Positions 51,623-60,653 of a stretch of 64,000 nt of DNA are shown piece by piece (position 1 is the stretch's first letter; the number at the start of each line of letters is the position of its first letter). The translations under genes were made by a program, and so were the position numbers. The notes under the pieces are model-generated. The model had not been told where the DNA came from and did not search any database. It saw nothing but the letters and a program-made list of their open reading frames with translations. This DNA comes from Rhizobium sp. BK650 (GTDB lineage: Bacteria > Pseudomonadota > Alphaproteobacteria > Rhizobiales > Rhizobiaceae). Location: positions 1 to 64,000 of the forward strand of contig NZ_JACIBK010000015.1 in assembly GCF_014195325.1 (NCBI RefSeq), in the 5' to 3' direction.

Positions 51623-52507
51623 TCAGGCAAGCTGCGCCTTCTTCCAGCTCGCGGGCGTCGTGCCCAAATTCTTGCGGAAGACACGGGTGAAATGGGCCTG
51701 ATCGGCAAAGCCGGTTTCGACGGCAATGGTCGTTAAGGGATACTCGCTGCCGATCAGGAGATGTTTTGCGCGCTCGAGACGGACATTGGTCTGATACTGA
51801 TGCGGCGCCACGCCGGTCGAAGCCTTGAAGGCATGGCTGAAATGGGATTGCGACAGGCCGGTGACCGCTGCCAATTCCTCAAGGCGGATATTGCGCAGGC
51901 AGTTTTCCTCGATGAAATCGGTGGCGCGGCGCAACTGCCAGGCGGCAAGCCTGCTGCGCTTGCGCGGCTGCATCTTGGTCAATTTCAGCACATCGATAAT
52001 GAGGGAAAGTGACAGGCCGTCGCCATAGAGATCATGCAGCGGCTGCGGATTGACGCATTCGGCGGCAATCAACTGGGCGAGCGACAACAGGCGCTCGTCG
52101 AAAAAAAGCAACTGCGCATTGGCGAGGCGCTGTGGATCGAGATCGTCGCCGAGCCTTCGGCTGATGGTCTCGACATCGAAATGGATGTCGAGATGGCGCA
52201 CCGAATGCACATCCACGAGATCGGCCCAGACTTCCATATCAGCCGGCACGTAGGAGATCGGCCGCTTTTCAGTATCCTGCACTGCGCCATAGGCATGCGG
52301 CGAGAGCTTCACCCGCGAACTGCCCGGCCCGCGCTTTTCGAGGAGAATGAAAAGCCGCGGGTCGCGGGAGACGTAGTAGCCGCCGGAATGGGGAGCGCAG
52401 TCCACATCCCAGACATCGGCCACGATGCCGTTCCACACCCGGCGATCGACGCCCTTGGTGACGGAAAAGCCGTGAATCTTGTTCTGCATGCGCGGTTGAA
52501 ACGTCAT
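51623..52507 (-). CDS. AraC-family regulator of the siderophore locus
   Basis: A predicted transcriptional activator with a C-terminal double HTH (LRNIRLEELAAVTGLSQSHF, then SHAFKASTGVAPHQY and TIAVETGFADQAHFTRVFRK) and an N-terminal sensor part of about 190 residues. AraC proteins such as RhrA of Sinorhizobium activate siderophore genes, and position upstream of the receptor fits. Two starts are possible: 52549, at the edge of the shared element, and 52507 (MTFQPRMQNKIHGF), preceded by GGAAGTGGAA. I choose 52507 (294 residues), which leaves the shared element in a promoter position. Confidence 0.85.
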   Translation of the reverse strand: MTFQPRMQNKIHGFSVTKGVDRRVWNGIVADVWDVDCAPHSGGYYVSRDPRLFILLEKRGPGSSRVKLSPHAYGAVQDTEKRPISYVPADMEVWADLVDVHSVRHLDIHFDVETISRRLGDDLDPQRLANAQLLFFDERLLSLAQLIAAECVNPQPLHDLYGDGLSLSLIIDVLKLTKMQPRKRSRLAAWQLRRATDFIEENCLRNIRLEELAAVTGLSQSHFSHAFKASTGVAPHQYQTNVRLERAKHLLIGSEYPLTTIAVETGFADQAHFTRVFRKNLGTTPASWKKAQLA

Positions 52508-52550
52508 TTCCACTTCCGCCTCCAGCCGGTGGCCGGAATAAACCTTCATA

Positions 52551-52567
52551 ATAAACTCAAGTTTAAT
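52551..52567. promoter_or_regulatory. Regulator copy of the duplicated operator
   Basis: ATAAACTCAAGTTTAAT contains the inverted repeat AAACT-CA-AGTTT. It lies 44 bases before the chosen AraC start and shares 14 of 17 bases with the site before the receptor gene. Confidence 0.5.
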
Positions 52568-52623
52568 ATAGGAGGCAAAGCGGTATGACAATCACCGAGT
52601 GAAGGTGGGTAAAAATGCCGGTA

Positions 52624-53379
52624 TCAGACGACAAAGAAAGTCAGTCGCGCGCTATCGCCAAAGCGGATGTCGATTTCACCGGGCTCGGTAAGTTCGACGG
52701 CACCGCTGAGCGTACCTGTGGTGACAAGTGCGCCCGATTTCAGCGAGCCTTCCGGCCGCAGCGGGTCGTTGGCGTAGTCGACAAGCCAGGTGACGACATC
52801 GCTCTTCGGATGTTTGGCAAGACCGTCATAGATCACCTTGCTGCCTTGGGTCACCTTGAGCGGGGTGCTGGCAGCCGTATCGATGAAGCTCTTTTCGATG
52901 GAGGGGCCGAGCACATAGCCGCTATTGCCGAGGCGATCCGCGAGGAAGAGAAGGAAGGAGACAGCACCGCTTTCCTTGACCGCGCTGATAAGCAGTTCGG
53001 CGCCGAGATAGGCGGTGGATATCGCTTCCAGCACTTCGGCACGGCTGTAGGGGGCCTCCTTGCGGTAGGGCAGATCCCTGCCGAAGCGAACGGCAATTTC
53101 GGTTTCGAATTTCAGTCCCGGATGCCAGACAATGGTGGCACCCGATACGGCTTCGGCATAGGGATGAAGAGGTGCTGTCACCGGCTGCCCCTCGGGCGAG
53201 ACCGTGACCTTCCAGGCATTGCTCGCAATCCCTTCCTCAGCCTTCAGGAAATCTTGTGCGTCCATCGCCCGATGAAGATCGGTCGGCAGTGCAAAGGCGC
53301 TCGTCGGTTCCTGTTTGGCTGCCTGGCGCAGGCCGTAGAGTTTGGCGGCCAGTGCGCGCGGGTCGAACGATTCATTCAT
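52624..53379 (-). CDS. FAH-family hydratase/hydrolase
   Basis: A 251-residue protein resembling 2-keto-4-pentenoate hydratase (MhpD) and other fumarylacetoacetase-fold enzymes. Fold landmarks are HPGLKFETEIAVRFGRDLPY (metal Glu region), AYLGAELLISAVKESG and GALVTTGTLSGAVELTEPGE. GGAGGA precedes the ATG. It lies 78 bases downstream of rhaK on the same strand and may be co-transcribed with the rhamnose genes, although the phosphorylated rhamnose route needs no such enzyme. A role on a related sugar acid or aromatic is possible. Confidence 0.75.
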   Translation of the reverse strand: MNESFDPRALAAKLYGLRQAAKQEPTSAFALPTDLHRAMDAQDFLKAEEGIASNAWKVTVSPEGQPVTAPLHPYAEAVSGATIVWHPGLKFETEIAVRFGRDLPYRKEAPYSRAEVLEAISTAYLGAELLISAVKESGAVSFLLFLADRLGNSGYVLGPSIEKSFIDTAASTPLKVTQGSKVIYDGLAKHPKSDVVTWLVDYANDPLRPEGSLKSGALVTTGTLSGAVELTEPGEIDIRFGDSARLTFFVV

Positions 53380-53457
53380 GCTGGTTCCTCCATCAAATCG
53401 AGAGGCGCCACACTAGCGGCGCAGCTGGCATGAACAAGGGCAATCGTGGAAAGACTG

Positions 53458-54825
53458 TTATTCCATCGCGGCGTACCAACGCTTCCGGTAGACGGAAAGC
53501 CCTGGGATCGTCGAGGGAGTGAAATATTTCCCTGTGCCGGAAACGGGTCTGATGCCGGTCAGTAGGGCGGCGCCCTGGCTGGTGCCGGTCGAACCCGGCA
53601 GCGCCGTCGTATCACGGCCGGTCAAGGCGGCGAGCAGGAAGAGATAGGTTTCGTTCATTGCGAACGGCCCCTCGACAATGATCGGGCCTTTTGCACCGAC
53701 TAGCCCGAGACAGGCTTCCGTCATCAGCGCCAGATAAAGGCAGGCGCCAGCATAGCGCTCCTCGCAGCTCGCCGCCTCCGGACCGATCCAGCGACTGACT
53801 TTGCCGGGGAAGGGACCCGAGCCCGGCGCCACGTTTGGCAGTAGCATGATGCCCTTCGTCACGACATCTCCGATAACGGCATGCGCTGCGGCATCGCTGA
53901 CTTGGCCGATCTCGGCCGAAAGGATTTCGAACTCGCGGCCGCCCATGAAGCGGGAGGACGGCACGGCGCGGCCATAGGCATCGACATTGGCAAGTGCATC
54001 GCGTTTTGCGTCGAGGTTGTCGAGATTGCCGCCAACGCCGAAATTGATGACCCAGGTACCGGTCGAGACGACGGCAAAGGGCGCCTCGCGAGCCACAAGA
54101 TGCGGCAAGAGCGATGCATTGGAATCGTGGATGCCGCAATAGACCGGCACAGAGAGCCCGATTTCCTTAGCAATGTCAGGCAGGACCCGGCCAAGCACAT
54201 CGAAGGCCGAATGGATCGGCGCCATCAGCTGGCGAATGGCGAGCGTATCGACCAGCGAGGAATAGGCACCGGTCTTCGGATTCCAGAGGTCCGTGTGACA
54301 ACCGAGCGAGGTCGCCTCGTTTGCTACAACACCCGTTAGCCGCGCCGACCAGTATTGCGCATAGGTGAGAATGGTTGCGACTTTGGCGAATTCGGCAGGG
54401 AACGCGGTCTGCTGATAGTGGAGCTGCGCGCCGATATTCAACCCCATCGACAGGCGCGGCGAGAAAGTCTCGTCAAAGGATGGTCGCAGTGCATCATAAG
54501 CATCGCTAATATCGCGCGGATATTCATGCTCGTAGTCGATGACAGGCATGGCGAGCCGGCCGCCAATATCAAGCAAGGCGGCAGCAGCACCGTGCGTGGT
54601 GATCGAAATCGCATCGAAACCCGGTTCGCTGGCAAAGGCTTTCAACGAGGCAAGTGTAAAGTCCCAGAGCGCTTCGATATCGTAATGCGGATAGAGACCA
54701 TCGCGGATGACCGTATTCGGCCGCTTGCGGACAGCGATTTCGTTTCCCGTTGCGCTGTCGAGCACGACGACCTTGGCATTGGTCTTGCCGATATCGAGAA
54801 CGGCGATGCGGCGATAGGCGCTCAT
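53458..54825 (-). CDS. rhaK: L-rhamnulose kinase-like sugar kinase RhaK
   Basis: A 455-residue FGGY-family kinase. The phosphate-1 motif is IAVLDIGKTNAKVVVLDSAT, the sugar site runs through ITTHGAAAALLDIGG and GIHDSNASLLPHLV, and the adenosine motif is ALPGSTGTSQGAALLTGI. Work on Rhizobium leguminosarum showed that the kinase of this locus is needed both for rhamnose use and for transport by the neighbouring ABC system. It differs in length and detail from E. coli RhaB, as is normal for the rhizobial type. It overlaps rhaU by four bases. Confidence 0.9.
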   Translation of the reverse strand: MSAYRRIAVLDIGKTNAKVVVLDSATGNEIAVRKRPNTVIRDGLYPHYDIEALWDFTLASLKAFASEPGFDAISITTHGAAAALLDIGGRLAMPVIDYEHEYPRDISDAYDALRPSFDETFSPRLSMGLNIGAQLHYQQTAFPAEFAKVATILTYAQYWSARLTGVVANEATSLGCHTDLWNPKTGAYSSLVDTLAIRQLMAPIHSAFDVLGRVLPDIAKEIGLSVPVYCGIHDSNASLLPHLVAREAPFAVVSTGTWVINFGVGGNLDNLDAKRDALANVDAYGRAVPSSRFMGGREFEILSAEIGQVSDAAAHAVIGDVVTKGIMLLPNVAPGSGPFPGKVSRWIGPEAASCEERYAGACLYLALMTEACLGLVGAKGPIIVEGPFAMNETYLFLLAALTGRDTTALPGSTGTSQGAALLTGIRPVSGTGKYFTPSTIPGLSVYRKRWYAAME

Positions 54826-55142
54826 GGCATATGGAAGACGGTGACGAGGTCGCTCTGGACGGGCGAATTATCCGGATTGGTTTCCATGATATCGGCCATA
54901 TGCGCCCACCATTTCTTCATGACGGGATGCTCGGGAAGGCTTGCCATCGTGTGATCCTGCGGCCGGGTCAGCACGCCGAAAAGCGTGTTGGTCTCGCGGT
55001 CGAGATGGATCGAATAGTCGCTGGCGCCGGACTGATGCAGCAGATCGACCAGTTCCGGCCAGATCTCATCGTGCCGCTTCCTGTATTCGGCCTCCATACC
55101 GGGGTTGAGCTTCATCTTGAAGGCGTGTTTTTCCAGGCTCAT
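54822..55142 (-). CDS. rhaU: L-rhamnose mutarotase RhaU
   Basis: A 106-residue mutarotase that interconverts alpha and beta L-rhamnose. The fold and catalytic His are recognisable (KHAFKMKLNPGMEAEYRKRH), followed by SDYSIHLDRETNTLFGVL and the tryptophan-rich WWAHMADIMETNPDNSP. It sits between rhaQ and rhaK with four-base overlaps on both sides, so it is tightly coupled to them. Confidence 0.93.
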   Translation of the reverse strand: MSLEKHAFKMKLNPGMEAEYRKRHDEIWPELVDLLHQSGASDYSIHLDRETNTLFGVLTRPQDHTMASLPEHPVMKKWWAHMADIMETNPDNSPVQSDLVTVFHMP

Positions 55143-56149
55143 TTGGCGCTCATGGCTTTGATGCGGCGGGCGATGATCGGGAGTGCGATGGTGATGATCA
55201 AAAGCAAGCCGATGAAGATCGACATGACGATGCCCGGCACGTTCAACAGGCCTAGGCCGAAAGTGACAAGGCCCATGACGAAGGCGGCGATGACAACGCC
55301 GCCAATCGTGCCGGAACCGCCGAGGATCGAGATGCCGCCGAGCACGACCATGGTGACGACCTCAAGTTCCCACCCTTGCGCGATCGACGGGCGGGTCGAG
55401 CCGAGGCGCGAGGTGAGGCAGACGGCGGCGATACCGCTCATCACGCCGGTCAGCAGGAAGAGGATGAATTTCACGCGCTCGACCGGAATGCCGGAGAAGC
55501 GGGCGGCAAACTCATTGTTACCGATCGTATAGACCTGCCGGCCGAAATTCGTGGCATGCAGCAGGATGGCGAAAAGGATCGCCAGCACGATGAACAGCAC
55601 GAATTCAAAAGAGAAAACCCAGACGACGTAACCCTGGCCGAAATAGGCGAAATCAGGCGGATATTTGCCGTAAGCCTGGTCGCCGAGCACGATGTAGGAA
55701 ATGCCGCGGAAGAGGCTCATCGTGCCGATGGTGACGACGATGGAGGGCAGCTTCAATACGGAAACGAGCACGCCGTTGAAGATGCCGCAGAGAAGGCCGG
55801 TACCGAGGCCGATCAGTACGAGGCCAGGCGTTCCGACGCCGGCCTGTGCCGCAGCCCCCATGGCCGTGGAAGCAAGCGCGATGATCGCGGCGACCGACAG
55901 GTCGATCTCACCGGCGATAACGAGCAACGCCATTGCAAAGGCGATCATCGCCTTTTCGGTGAAGTTGAAGGTCGCGTCAGACAGGTTCCAGGCATCGAGG
56001 AAATAGGGCGAGGCCACGGAATTGAAGATGAAGATCAGGACGGCCACACCGAAGAGCAGCACTTCCCAGCTTGACATGACGCGCTTGAAGGGTGTGCCGA
56101 GGCGATCGGGAATGACGCGCTTTTCGGGTGTTGACGAAACGGCGCTCAT
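55139..56149 (-). CDS. rhaQ: L-rhamnose ABC permease RhaQ
   Basis: A 336-residue RbsC-type (CUT2) permease. Typical segments are MIAFAMALLVIAGEIDLSVA, LVSVLKLPSIVVTIGTMSLF and VTMVVLGGISILGGSGTIGG. I start at the ATG at 56149 (MSAVSSTPEKRVIPDRLG), which overlaps the rhaP stop as ATGA. The longer open frame upstream is rhaP sequence read in another frame. It forms a heterodimer with RhaP. Confidence 0.92.
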   Translation of the reverse strand: MSAVSSTPEKRVIPDRLGTPFKRVMSSWEVLLFGVAVLIFIFNSVASPYFLDAWNLSDATFNFTEKAMIAFAMALLVIAGEIDLSVAAIIALASTAMGAAAQAGVGTPGLVLIGLGTGLLCGIFNGVLVSVLKLPSIVVTIGTMSLFRGISYIVLGDQAYGKYPPDFAYFGQGYVVWVFSFEFVLFIVLAILFAILLHATNFGRQVYTIGNNEFAARFSGIPVERVKFILFLLTGVMSGIAAVCLTSRLGSTRPSIAQGWELEVVTMVVLGGISILGGSGTIGGVVIAAFVMGLVTFGLGLLNVPGIVMSIFIGLLLIITIALPIIARRIKAMSAK

Positions 56150-57135
56150 GCTGTGACCTCCGCTGCTGCGCGATCGCGCAGGATGATGCGGCCACGATTG
56201 CGCTCGCGCCTTGCATTGAAGACGACGGCGAGAATGATGACGGTTCCTGAGATTGCCATCTGCGTGAAAGGCGAAATGCCGATGACGGGCAGGGCGTTCT
56301 TGATGACGCCGAGGAAGAGTGCGCCGAGCACCGTGCCGGCGACCGAACCGACACCGCCGGCAATCGAGATGCCGCCGATCACGCAGGCCGCGACGCTGTC
56401 GAGCTCGAAGCCATTGGCAATATCGACATAGGCGACCGCATAACGGGAAACCCAGAGATAGCTGGAAAGACCGGCGAGCGCGCCCGAGAGCACAAAGGCC
56501 AGAAATTTCGTCTTGCCCGTATCGATACCGGCATAAATGGCAGCCGTCGGATTGCCGCCGGTTGCATAGGCCGAGCGGCCGAACGGGCTGTAGCGCAGGA
56601 GCATATACATCAGCGCGACGATGATGATGGCGACCCAACTCAGCACAGGCAAGCCGAGGATCGGCGTGCGAGGTACGGCAAGGAAGGTCGGCGTCATCTG
56701 ATGCGCGTTTACCCAGGCGCCGCCCGAGAGCACGAAGGCCATGCCGCGATAGATGGTGAGCGTACCGAGGGTGACGACGATCGGCGGTATTTCGAGCCGC
56801 CAGACGAGGAAGCCGTTGATCGAACCAAGCGCTGCGCCGATCACGACTGCTGTAAGGATGAGGATGATGAGCGGCAGTCCGGGGAATGCAGCATTCATCA
56901 TCGCGATCGCCATGCCGGTGAAGGCGAGGTTGGCGGCAACCGAAAGGTCGATCGATTTCGTCAGGATCACCGTCATCTGTGCAAGCGCCAGGATGATGAG
57001 GATTGCCGTATCGTTGAAGATGCCGGCGAGATTGTCCGGTGTCGCGAAATCGGCTGCGCGCGCCGAGAACACTGCAATCATCACCACGATGATCGCAAAG
57101 AGCAGGGTTTCGCGTTTTCTGATCAGTCTCATCAT
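56146..57135 (-). CDS. rhaP: L-rhamnose ABC permease RhaP
   Basis: A 329-residue CUT2 permease, with RhaQ making the membrane channel. Landmarks are ILIILALAQMTVILTKSIDL, the RLEIPPIVVTLGTLTIYRGM segment and ACVIGGISIAGGVGSVAGTV. I use the ATG at 57135, because GAGGTG sits six bases ahead; an ATG at 57153 overlaps the rhaT stop and is the alternative. Confidence 0.9.
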   Translation of the reverse strand: MMRLIRKRETLLFAIIVVMIAVFSARAADFATPDNLAGIFNDTAILIILALAQMTVILTKSIDLSVAANLAFTGMAIAMMNAAFPGLPLIILILTAVVIGAALGSINGFLVWRLEIPPIVVTLGTLTIYRGMAFVLSGGAWVNAHQMTPTFLAVPRTPILGLPVLSWVAIIIVALMYMLLRYSPFGRSAYATGGNPTAAIYAGIDTGKTKFLAFVLSGALAGLSSYLWVSRYAVAYVDIANGFELDSVAACVIGGISIAGGVGSVAGTVLGALFLGVIKNALPVIGISPFTQMAISGTVIILAVVFNARRERNRGRIILRDRAAAEVTA

Positions 57136-57145
57136 GCCCGTCACC

Positions 57146-58681
57146 TCATGCATTTCCGGTCGCCGCGCGCACCAGCGCTTCCGGCGAAAGTTGATCGCGT
57201 TCGAAGAGCCCGGCCGACAGGCCTTCTTTCATGACGAGCACGCGGTCCGACATGCCGATGATCTCGGGCAGTTCGGAAGAGATCATGATGATGGAGAGTC
57301 CTTCGGCCGCAAGTTCGCTGATGAAGCCATGGACGGCAGCCTTCGAGCCGATATCGATACCCTTGGTGGGTTCGTCGAGGATGATGACCTTCGGCTTGGT
57401 GGCGAGCCACTTGCCGATGACGACTTTCTGCTGATTGCCGCCGGATAGTGTGCCGACAGGTACGGACAGGGCAGCAGCACGCAGGTCCAGGCGCTCGGCA
57501 TATTTGCGGGCGAGCGCGAATTCCTCCGCCGCCTGCAGGAAGCCCTTGCGCGAGGTGCGCGGCAGCGACGGTAGGGTCATGTTCTGATAGATCGGCATGG
57601 GAAGCGCCAGGCCATGGCGGCCGCGCTCTTCCGGTACATAGACGATGCCGGCTTTAATCGCGTCATGCGACGAGTTGACTGAAATCTCCCGGCCTTCAAG
57701 CGTCAGTCTACCAGAGAGCGGCTTGGTGATGCCGAACAGCGATTGGGCGAGCTCCGAACGTCCGGCGCCGATCAGGCCGTAGATGCCAAGGATTTCGCCC
57801 TTGCGCAGCGTCAGCGAAATGTCGCGGAATTCGGTGCGATGGCTGTATTTTTCGACTTCGAGCACCGGCCCGCCGATCGCCACTTCGATCTTCGGGAAGG
57901 CGTTTTCGACGTCGCGGCCGACCATCATGCGGACGATTTCGTCCTGCGGCGTTTCCGTGAGCCTCCCGTGGCCGACGGCCCGGCCGTCGCGGAAGACCAC
58001 GTAATTGTCGGCGATCTCATAGAGCTCGTCGAATTTATGGCTGATGAAGAGGATGGCCTTGCCGCTCGCCTTCAGGCCCTCGACGATGCGGAAAAGGTCG
58101 TCGATCTCTTTGCGCGAAAGGGCAGCCGTCGGTTCGTCCATGATGACGATTCGGGCCTCGATCGACAAAGCGCGGGCGATCGCCACGAGGTGGCGCTGCG
58201 CAATCGAGAGGTCCTTCAGGCGGATCGTCGGATCGATATTGCTTTCGAGCGAGGTCAGCAGCGTTCTGGCACGGCTGTTCATTTCGCTCCAGTCGATCGT
58301 GCGCCAGCGGGTGCGCGGCGCATGACCGAGGAAGATATTTTCAGCGACCGAAAGCTCGTCGAAGAGCACGGTTTCCTGGTGAATGGCGGTAACGCCGGCA
58401 TCGATGGCCGCCTGCGCCGTCGCAAAGTGTACCGGCTGGCCGTCGACGATGATCTCGCCCTCGTTCGGGCGATAGATGCCAGTCAGGATCTTGACGAGCG
58501 TCGACTTGCCGGCGCCATTTTCGCCGATCAGTGCCGTCACCTTGCCGGGATAAAGCGCGATGCTGACATTATCGAGCGCCTTCACGCCCGGAAAGATTTG
58601 CGAGATGCCGCGCATTTCCAGAATGGCGGATGCGTCATCGGTTTTTTGATCCGCAACGGGATGTTGAAGGGCAGAGGTCAT
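57146..58681 (-). CDS. rhaT: L-rhamnose ABC ATPase RhaT (double domain)
   Basis: A CUT2-type ATPase with two fused nucleotide-binding domains, about 511 residues. The first has Walker A GENGAGKSTLVKILTGI and signature LSIAQRHLVAIARAL. The second carries a degenerate Walker A, GLIGAGRSELAQSLFG, and signature LSGGNQQKVVIGKWLAT with IILDEPTKGIDIG. This asymmetry is normal for RbsA/XylG-like proteins. I start at 58681; an ATG at 58699 is possible. In R. leguminosarum this name denotes the ATPase and not the E. coli RhaT symporter. Confidence 0.92.
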   Translation of the reverse strand: MTSALQHPVADQKTDDASAILEMRGISQIFPGVKALDNVSIALYPGKVTALIGENGAGKSTLVKILTGIYRPNEGEIIVDGQPVHFATAQAAIDAGVTAIHQETVLFDELSVAENIFLGHAPRTRWRTIDWSEMNSRARTLLTSLESNIDPTIRLKDLSIAQRHLVAIARALSIEARIVIMDEPTAALSRKEIDDLFRIVEGLKASGKAILFISHKFDELYEIADNYVVFRDGRAVGHGRLTETPQDEIVRMMVGRDVENAFPKIEVAIGGPVLEVEKYSHRTEFRDISLTLRKGEILGIYGLIGAGRSELAQSLFGITKPLSGRLTLEGREISVNSSHDAIKAGIVYVPEERGRHGLALPMPIYQNMTLPSLPRTSRKGFLQAAEEFALARKYAERLDLRAAALSVPVGTLSGGNQQKVVIGKWLATKPKVIILDEPTKGIDIGSKAAVHGFISELAAEGLSIIMISSELPEIIGMSDRVLVMKEGLSAGLFERDQLSPEALVRAATGNA

Positions 58682-58710
58682 CAGCAAGCTTACCACCATC
58701 GAAAGAGAAG

Positions 58711-58731
58711 CCCGGCGGCAGAGCCGCCGGG
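58711..58731 (-). promoter_or_regulatory. Hairpin between rhaS and rhaT
   Basis: A perfect nine-base stem, CCCGGCGGC with GCCGCCGGG, encloses a three-base loop just after the rhaS stop on the operon strand. It is followed by CTTCTCTTTC, so it could partly terminate or protect the upstream mRNA and raise RhaS levels over RhaTPQ. Confidence 0.6.
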
Positions 58732-58753
58732 GGTCCGTTCATGATCCCTGAAA

Positions 58754-59749
58754 TCAGAAGACCTTGGAGAACTGGTCGATGTTCGAGGCATTGTAGACGA
58801 AGGGGTCGGCCATGGCGGCTTCACCATTGTCGCCAATCTTGATCTTGCCCATGCGGCCGGCTTCGATTTCGCTGCCCGGCTTGCCGTCGGCATCACCTTT
58901 TGCAAGGTGATAAGCGATTTGGGTTGCGGAGTAGCCGAGGTCAATCGGGTTCCAGATGGCAAATTCCTTGGTGGCACCCGACTTGATCGCGCCAGCCATT
59001 TCGGAGGGCAGACCGAGACCGGTGACGTAGACCTTGCCGATGAGGCCCTTGTCTTCGACAACCTTGGAGGCTGCGAGAACGCCGACCGTTGTCGGGGCGA
59101 CGATGACCTTGACGTTCGGGTTGGACTTCAGGAGGCCTTCGGCTTCACGATAGGACTTGTCCGAGAGGTCGTCGCCGTAGACGGTGGTGACGAGGTTCAG
59201 GCCCGGGAAATCCTTGAGCTGCTTCTTCATCTGGTCGATCCAGATGTTCTGGTTGGTCGAGGTCGTCGTTGCCGACAGGATGGCGAAGTCACCCTTGCCG
59301 CCATCAAGATGATCCTTGGCGAGCGTCAGGCACATCTTGCCGATCAGCTCGTTCGAAGACGGGTTGAGCTGCAGGATGCGGCCTTCCGGAGCAACACCGG
59401 AATCCCAGGAAATAACCTTGATACCGCGCTGGCTAGCCTTCTTCAGCGCCGGAACGACGGCGTCGGGATCGTTTGCCGAGATCGCGATGGCGTCGACGCC
59501 CTGAGCGATCAGCGAGTTGATCACTTCGATCTGGCCTTCGGCCGTCGTCGTCGTCGGGCCAGTGTAGATGACCTCCACGCCGCCGAGTTCCTTGGCCGCT
59601 TCCTGAGCGCCCTTGTTGGCGGCATCGAAGAAGCCGTTGCCGAGCGACTTTACGACGAGGCCGATCTTGATGTCCTTGGCGCTTGCGCTGCCGGCCATCA
59701 TGGCAACGGCAAAAGCCACACCGATTGCAAGTGTCTTTGCAAGTTTCAT
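58754..59749 (-). CDS. rhaS: L-rhamnose-binding protein RhaS
   Basis: A 331-residue periplasmic binding protein of the Peripla_BP_4 (RbsB-like) class. The signal peptide MKLAKTLAIGVAFAVAMMAG ends at SASA, and the mature protein starts KDIKIGLVVKSLGNGFFDAA. Sugar-pocket segments are AISANDPDAVVPALKKASQR and VTGLGLPSEMAGAIKSGATK. I use the ATG at 59749, six bases after GGGAGGA; an ATG at 59764 contains that ribosome binding site and is less likely. The rhizobial RhaS is unrelated to the E. coli regulator of that name. Confidence 0.93.
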   Translation of the reverse strand: MKLAKTLAIGVAFAVAMMAGSASAKDIKIGLVVKSLGNGFFDAANKGAQEAAKELGGVEVIYTGPTTTTAEGQIEVINSLIAQGVDAIAISANDPDAVVPALKKASQRGIKVISWDSGVAPEGRILQLNPSSNELIGKMCLTLAKDHLDGGKGDFAILSATTTSTNQNIWIDQMKKQLKDFPGLNLVTTVYGDDLSDKSYREAEGLLKSNPNVKVIVAPTTVGVLAASKVVEDKGLIGKVYVTGLGLPSEMAGAIKSGATKEFAIWNPIDLGYSATQIAYHLAKGDADGKPGSEIEAGRMGKIKIGDNGEAAMADPFVYNASNIDQFSKVF

Positions 59750-59796
59750 GTCATGTCCTCCCATTAAGATTTAGACTTCCACACCTCGCCGACGCC

Positions 59797-60609
59797 TCAT
59801 GCGACCGACGAGGAATCCTCCTTCACTGCCTGGGCCACCGGGCTTGCCACGACGAGCCGCACGCCGGCATTGTCGATCATGCGCGCCGCTTCCTCCGAAA
59901 TGCCGTCATCGGTGATGACCACAGATACGCGGTCGAGCGAGCAAAGAATGAGGCTCGACCGGCGATTGAATTTGCTAGAATCGACCATGACGACGAGCTC
60001 GTCGGCCTGGTGCATCAGCTTCTGCTCGCTCTGGATGATGAGGGCATCCGCCTCCATGATGCCGAGCGGGCCGACGCCCTGGGCGCCGATGAACATGCGC
60101 CGCGCATAGAAATTGCGGATCGCGTCATTGTCGAAGGGCGACAGGATCAGGCTCTGCTCGCGATAGATCGCGCCGCCCGGCACAGTCACCGTGTTCTTGG
60201 AGTGCTTCACCAAATGTTCTGCGATGGCGAAGGAATTGGTCATAACCTGCATGCGATGGCCGGCCATGTAGTGCACCATCTGGAAGGTGGTCGTGCCGCC
60301 ATTGATGATGATGGCATCGCCCGCCTCGCAGAGATCGACGGCTGCGCGCGCGATTGAGCGCTTTTTATCGATATTGACCGATTCTGAAACCCTGAACGGG
60401 CGCCCCGCAAGATTTCCAAGCTGGGGCGGGTGCACCGCTTCCGCGCCGCCGCGAACGCGCCGGATCTTGCCCTGAACGTGAAGAGCCGCAATGTCGCGCC
60501 GGATTGTCGCTTCAGAAGCCTCCGTCAATTCAGAAATGTCCTGAATCGTGACGACGGACTTTTCCTGGACAGCGCTTAAGATAATGCGATGGCGTTCGCG
60601 TTCGTGCAT
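59797..60609 (-). CDS. rhaR: DeoR-family repressor RhaR
   Basis: A 270-residue DeoR-type repressor. The N-terminal HTH reads TIQDISELTEASEATIRRDI, then AALHVQGKIRRVRGGAEA, and the C-terminal sugar-phosphate-sensing part has AIIINGGTTTFQMVHYMAG (the phosphate-binding loop region) and EQKLMHQADELVVMVDSSKF. AGGAGGAG precedes the ATG at 60609. It is the first gene of the leftward rha operon and is divergent from rhaD. The large inverted repeat at 60654-60726 is the likely operator. Confidence 0.92.
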   Translation of the reverse strand: MHERERHRIILSAVQEKSVVTIQDISELTEASEATIRRDIAALHVQGKIRRVRGGAEAVHPPQLGNLAGRPFRVSESVNIDKKRSIARAAVDLCEAGDAIIINGGTTTFQMVHYMAGHRMQVMTNSFAIAEHLVKHSKNTVTVPGGAIYREQSLILSPFDNDAIRNFYARRMFIGAQGVGPLGIMEADALIIQSEQKLMHQADELVVMVDSSKFNRRSSLILCSLDRVSVVITDDGISEEAARMIDNAGVRLVVASPVAQAVKEDSSSVA

Positions 60610-60653
60610 TGGGCTCCTCCTCTTGTCATATTTATTTCGCATCCGTTAAAGGC

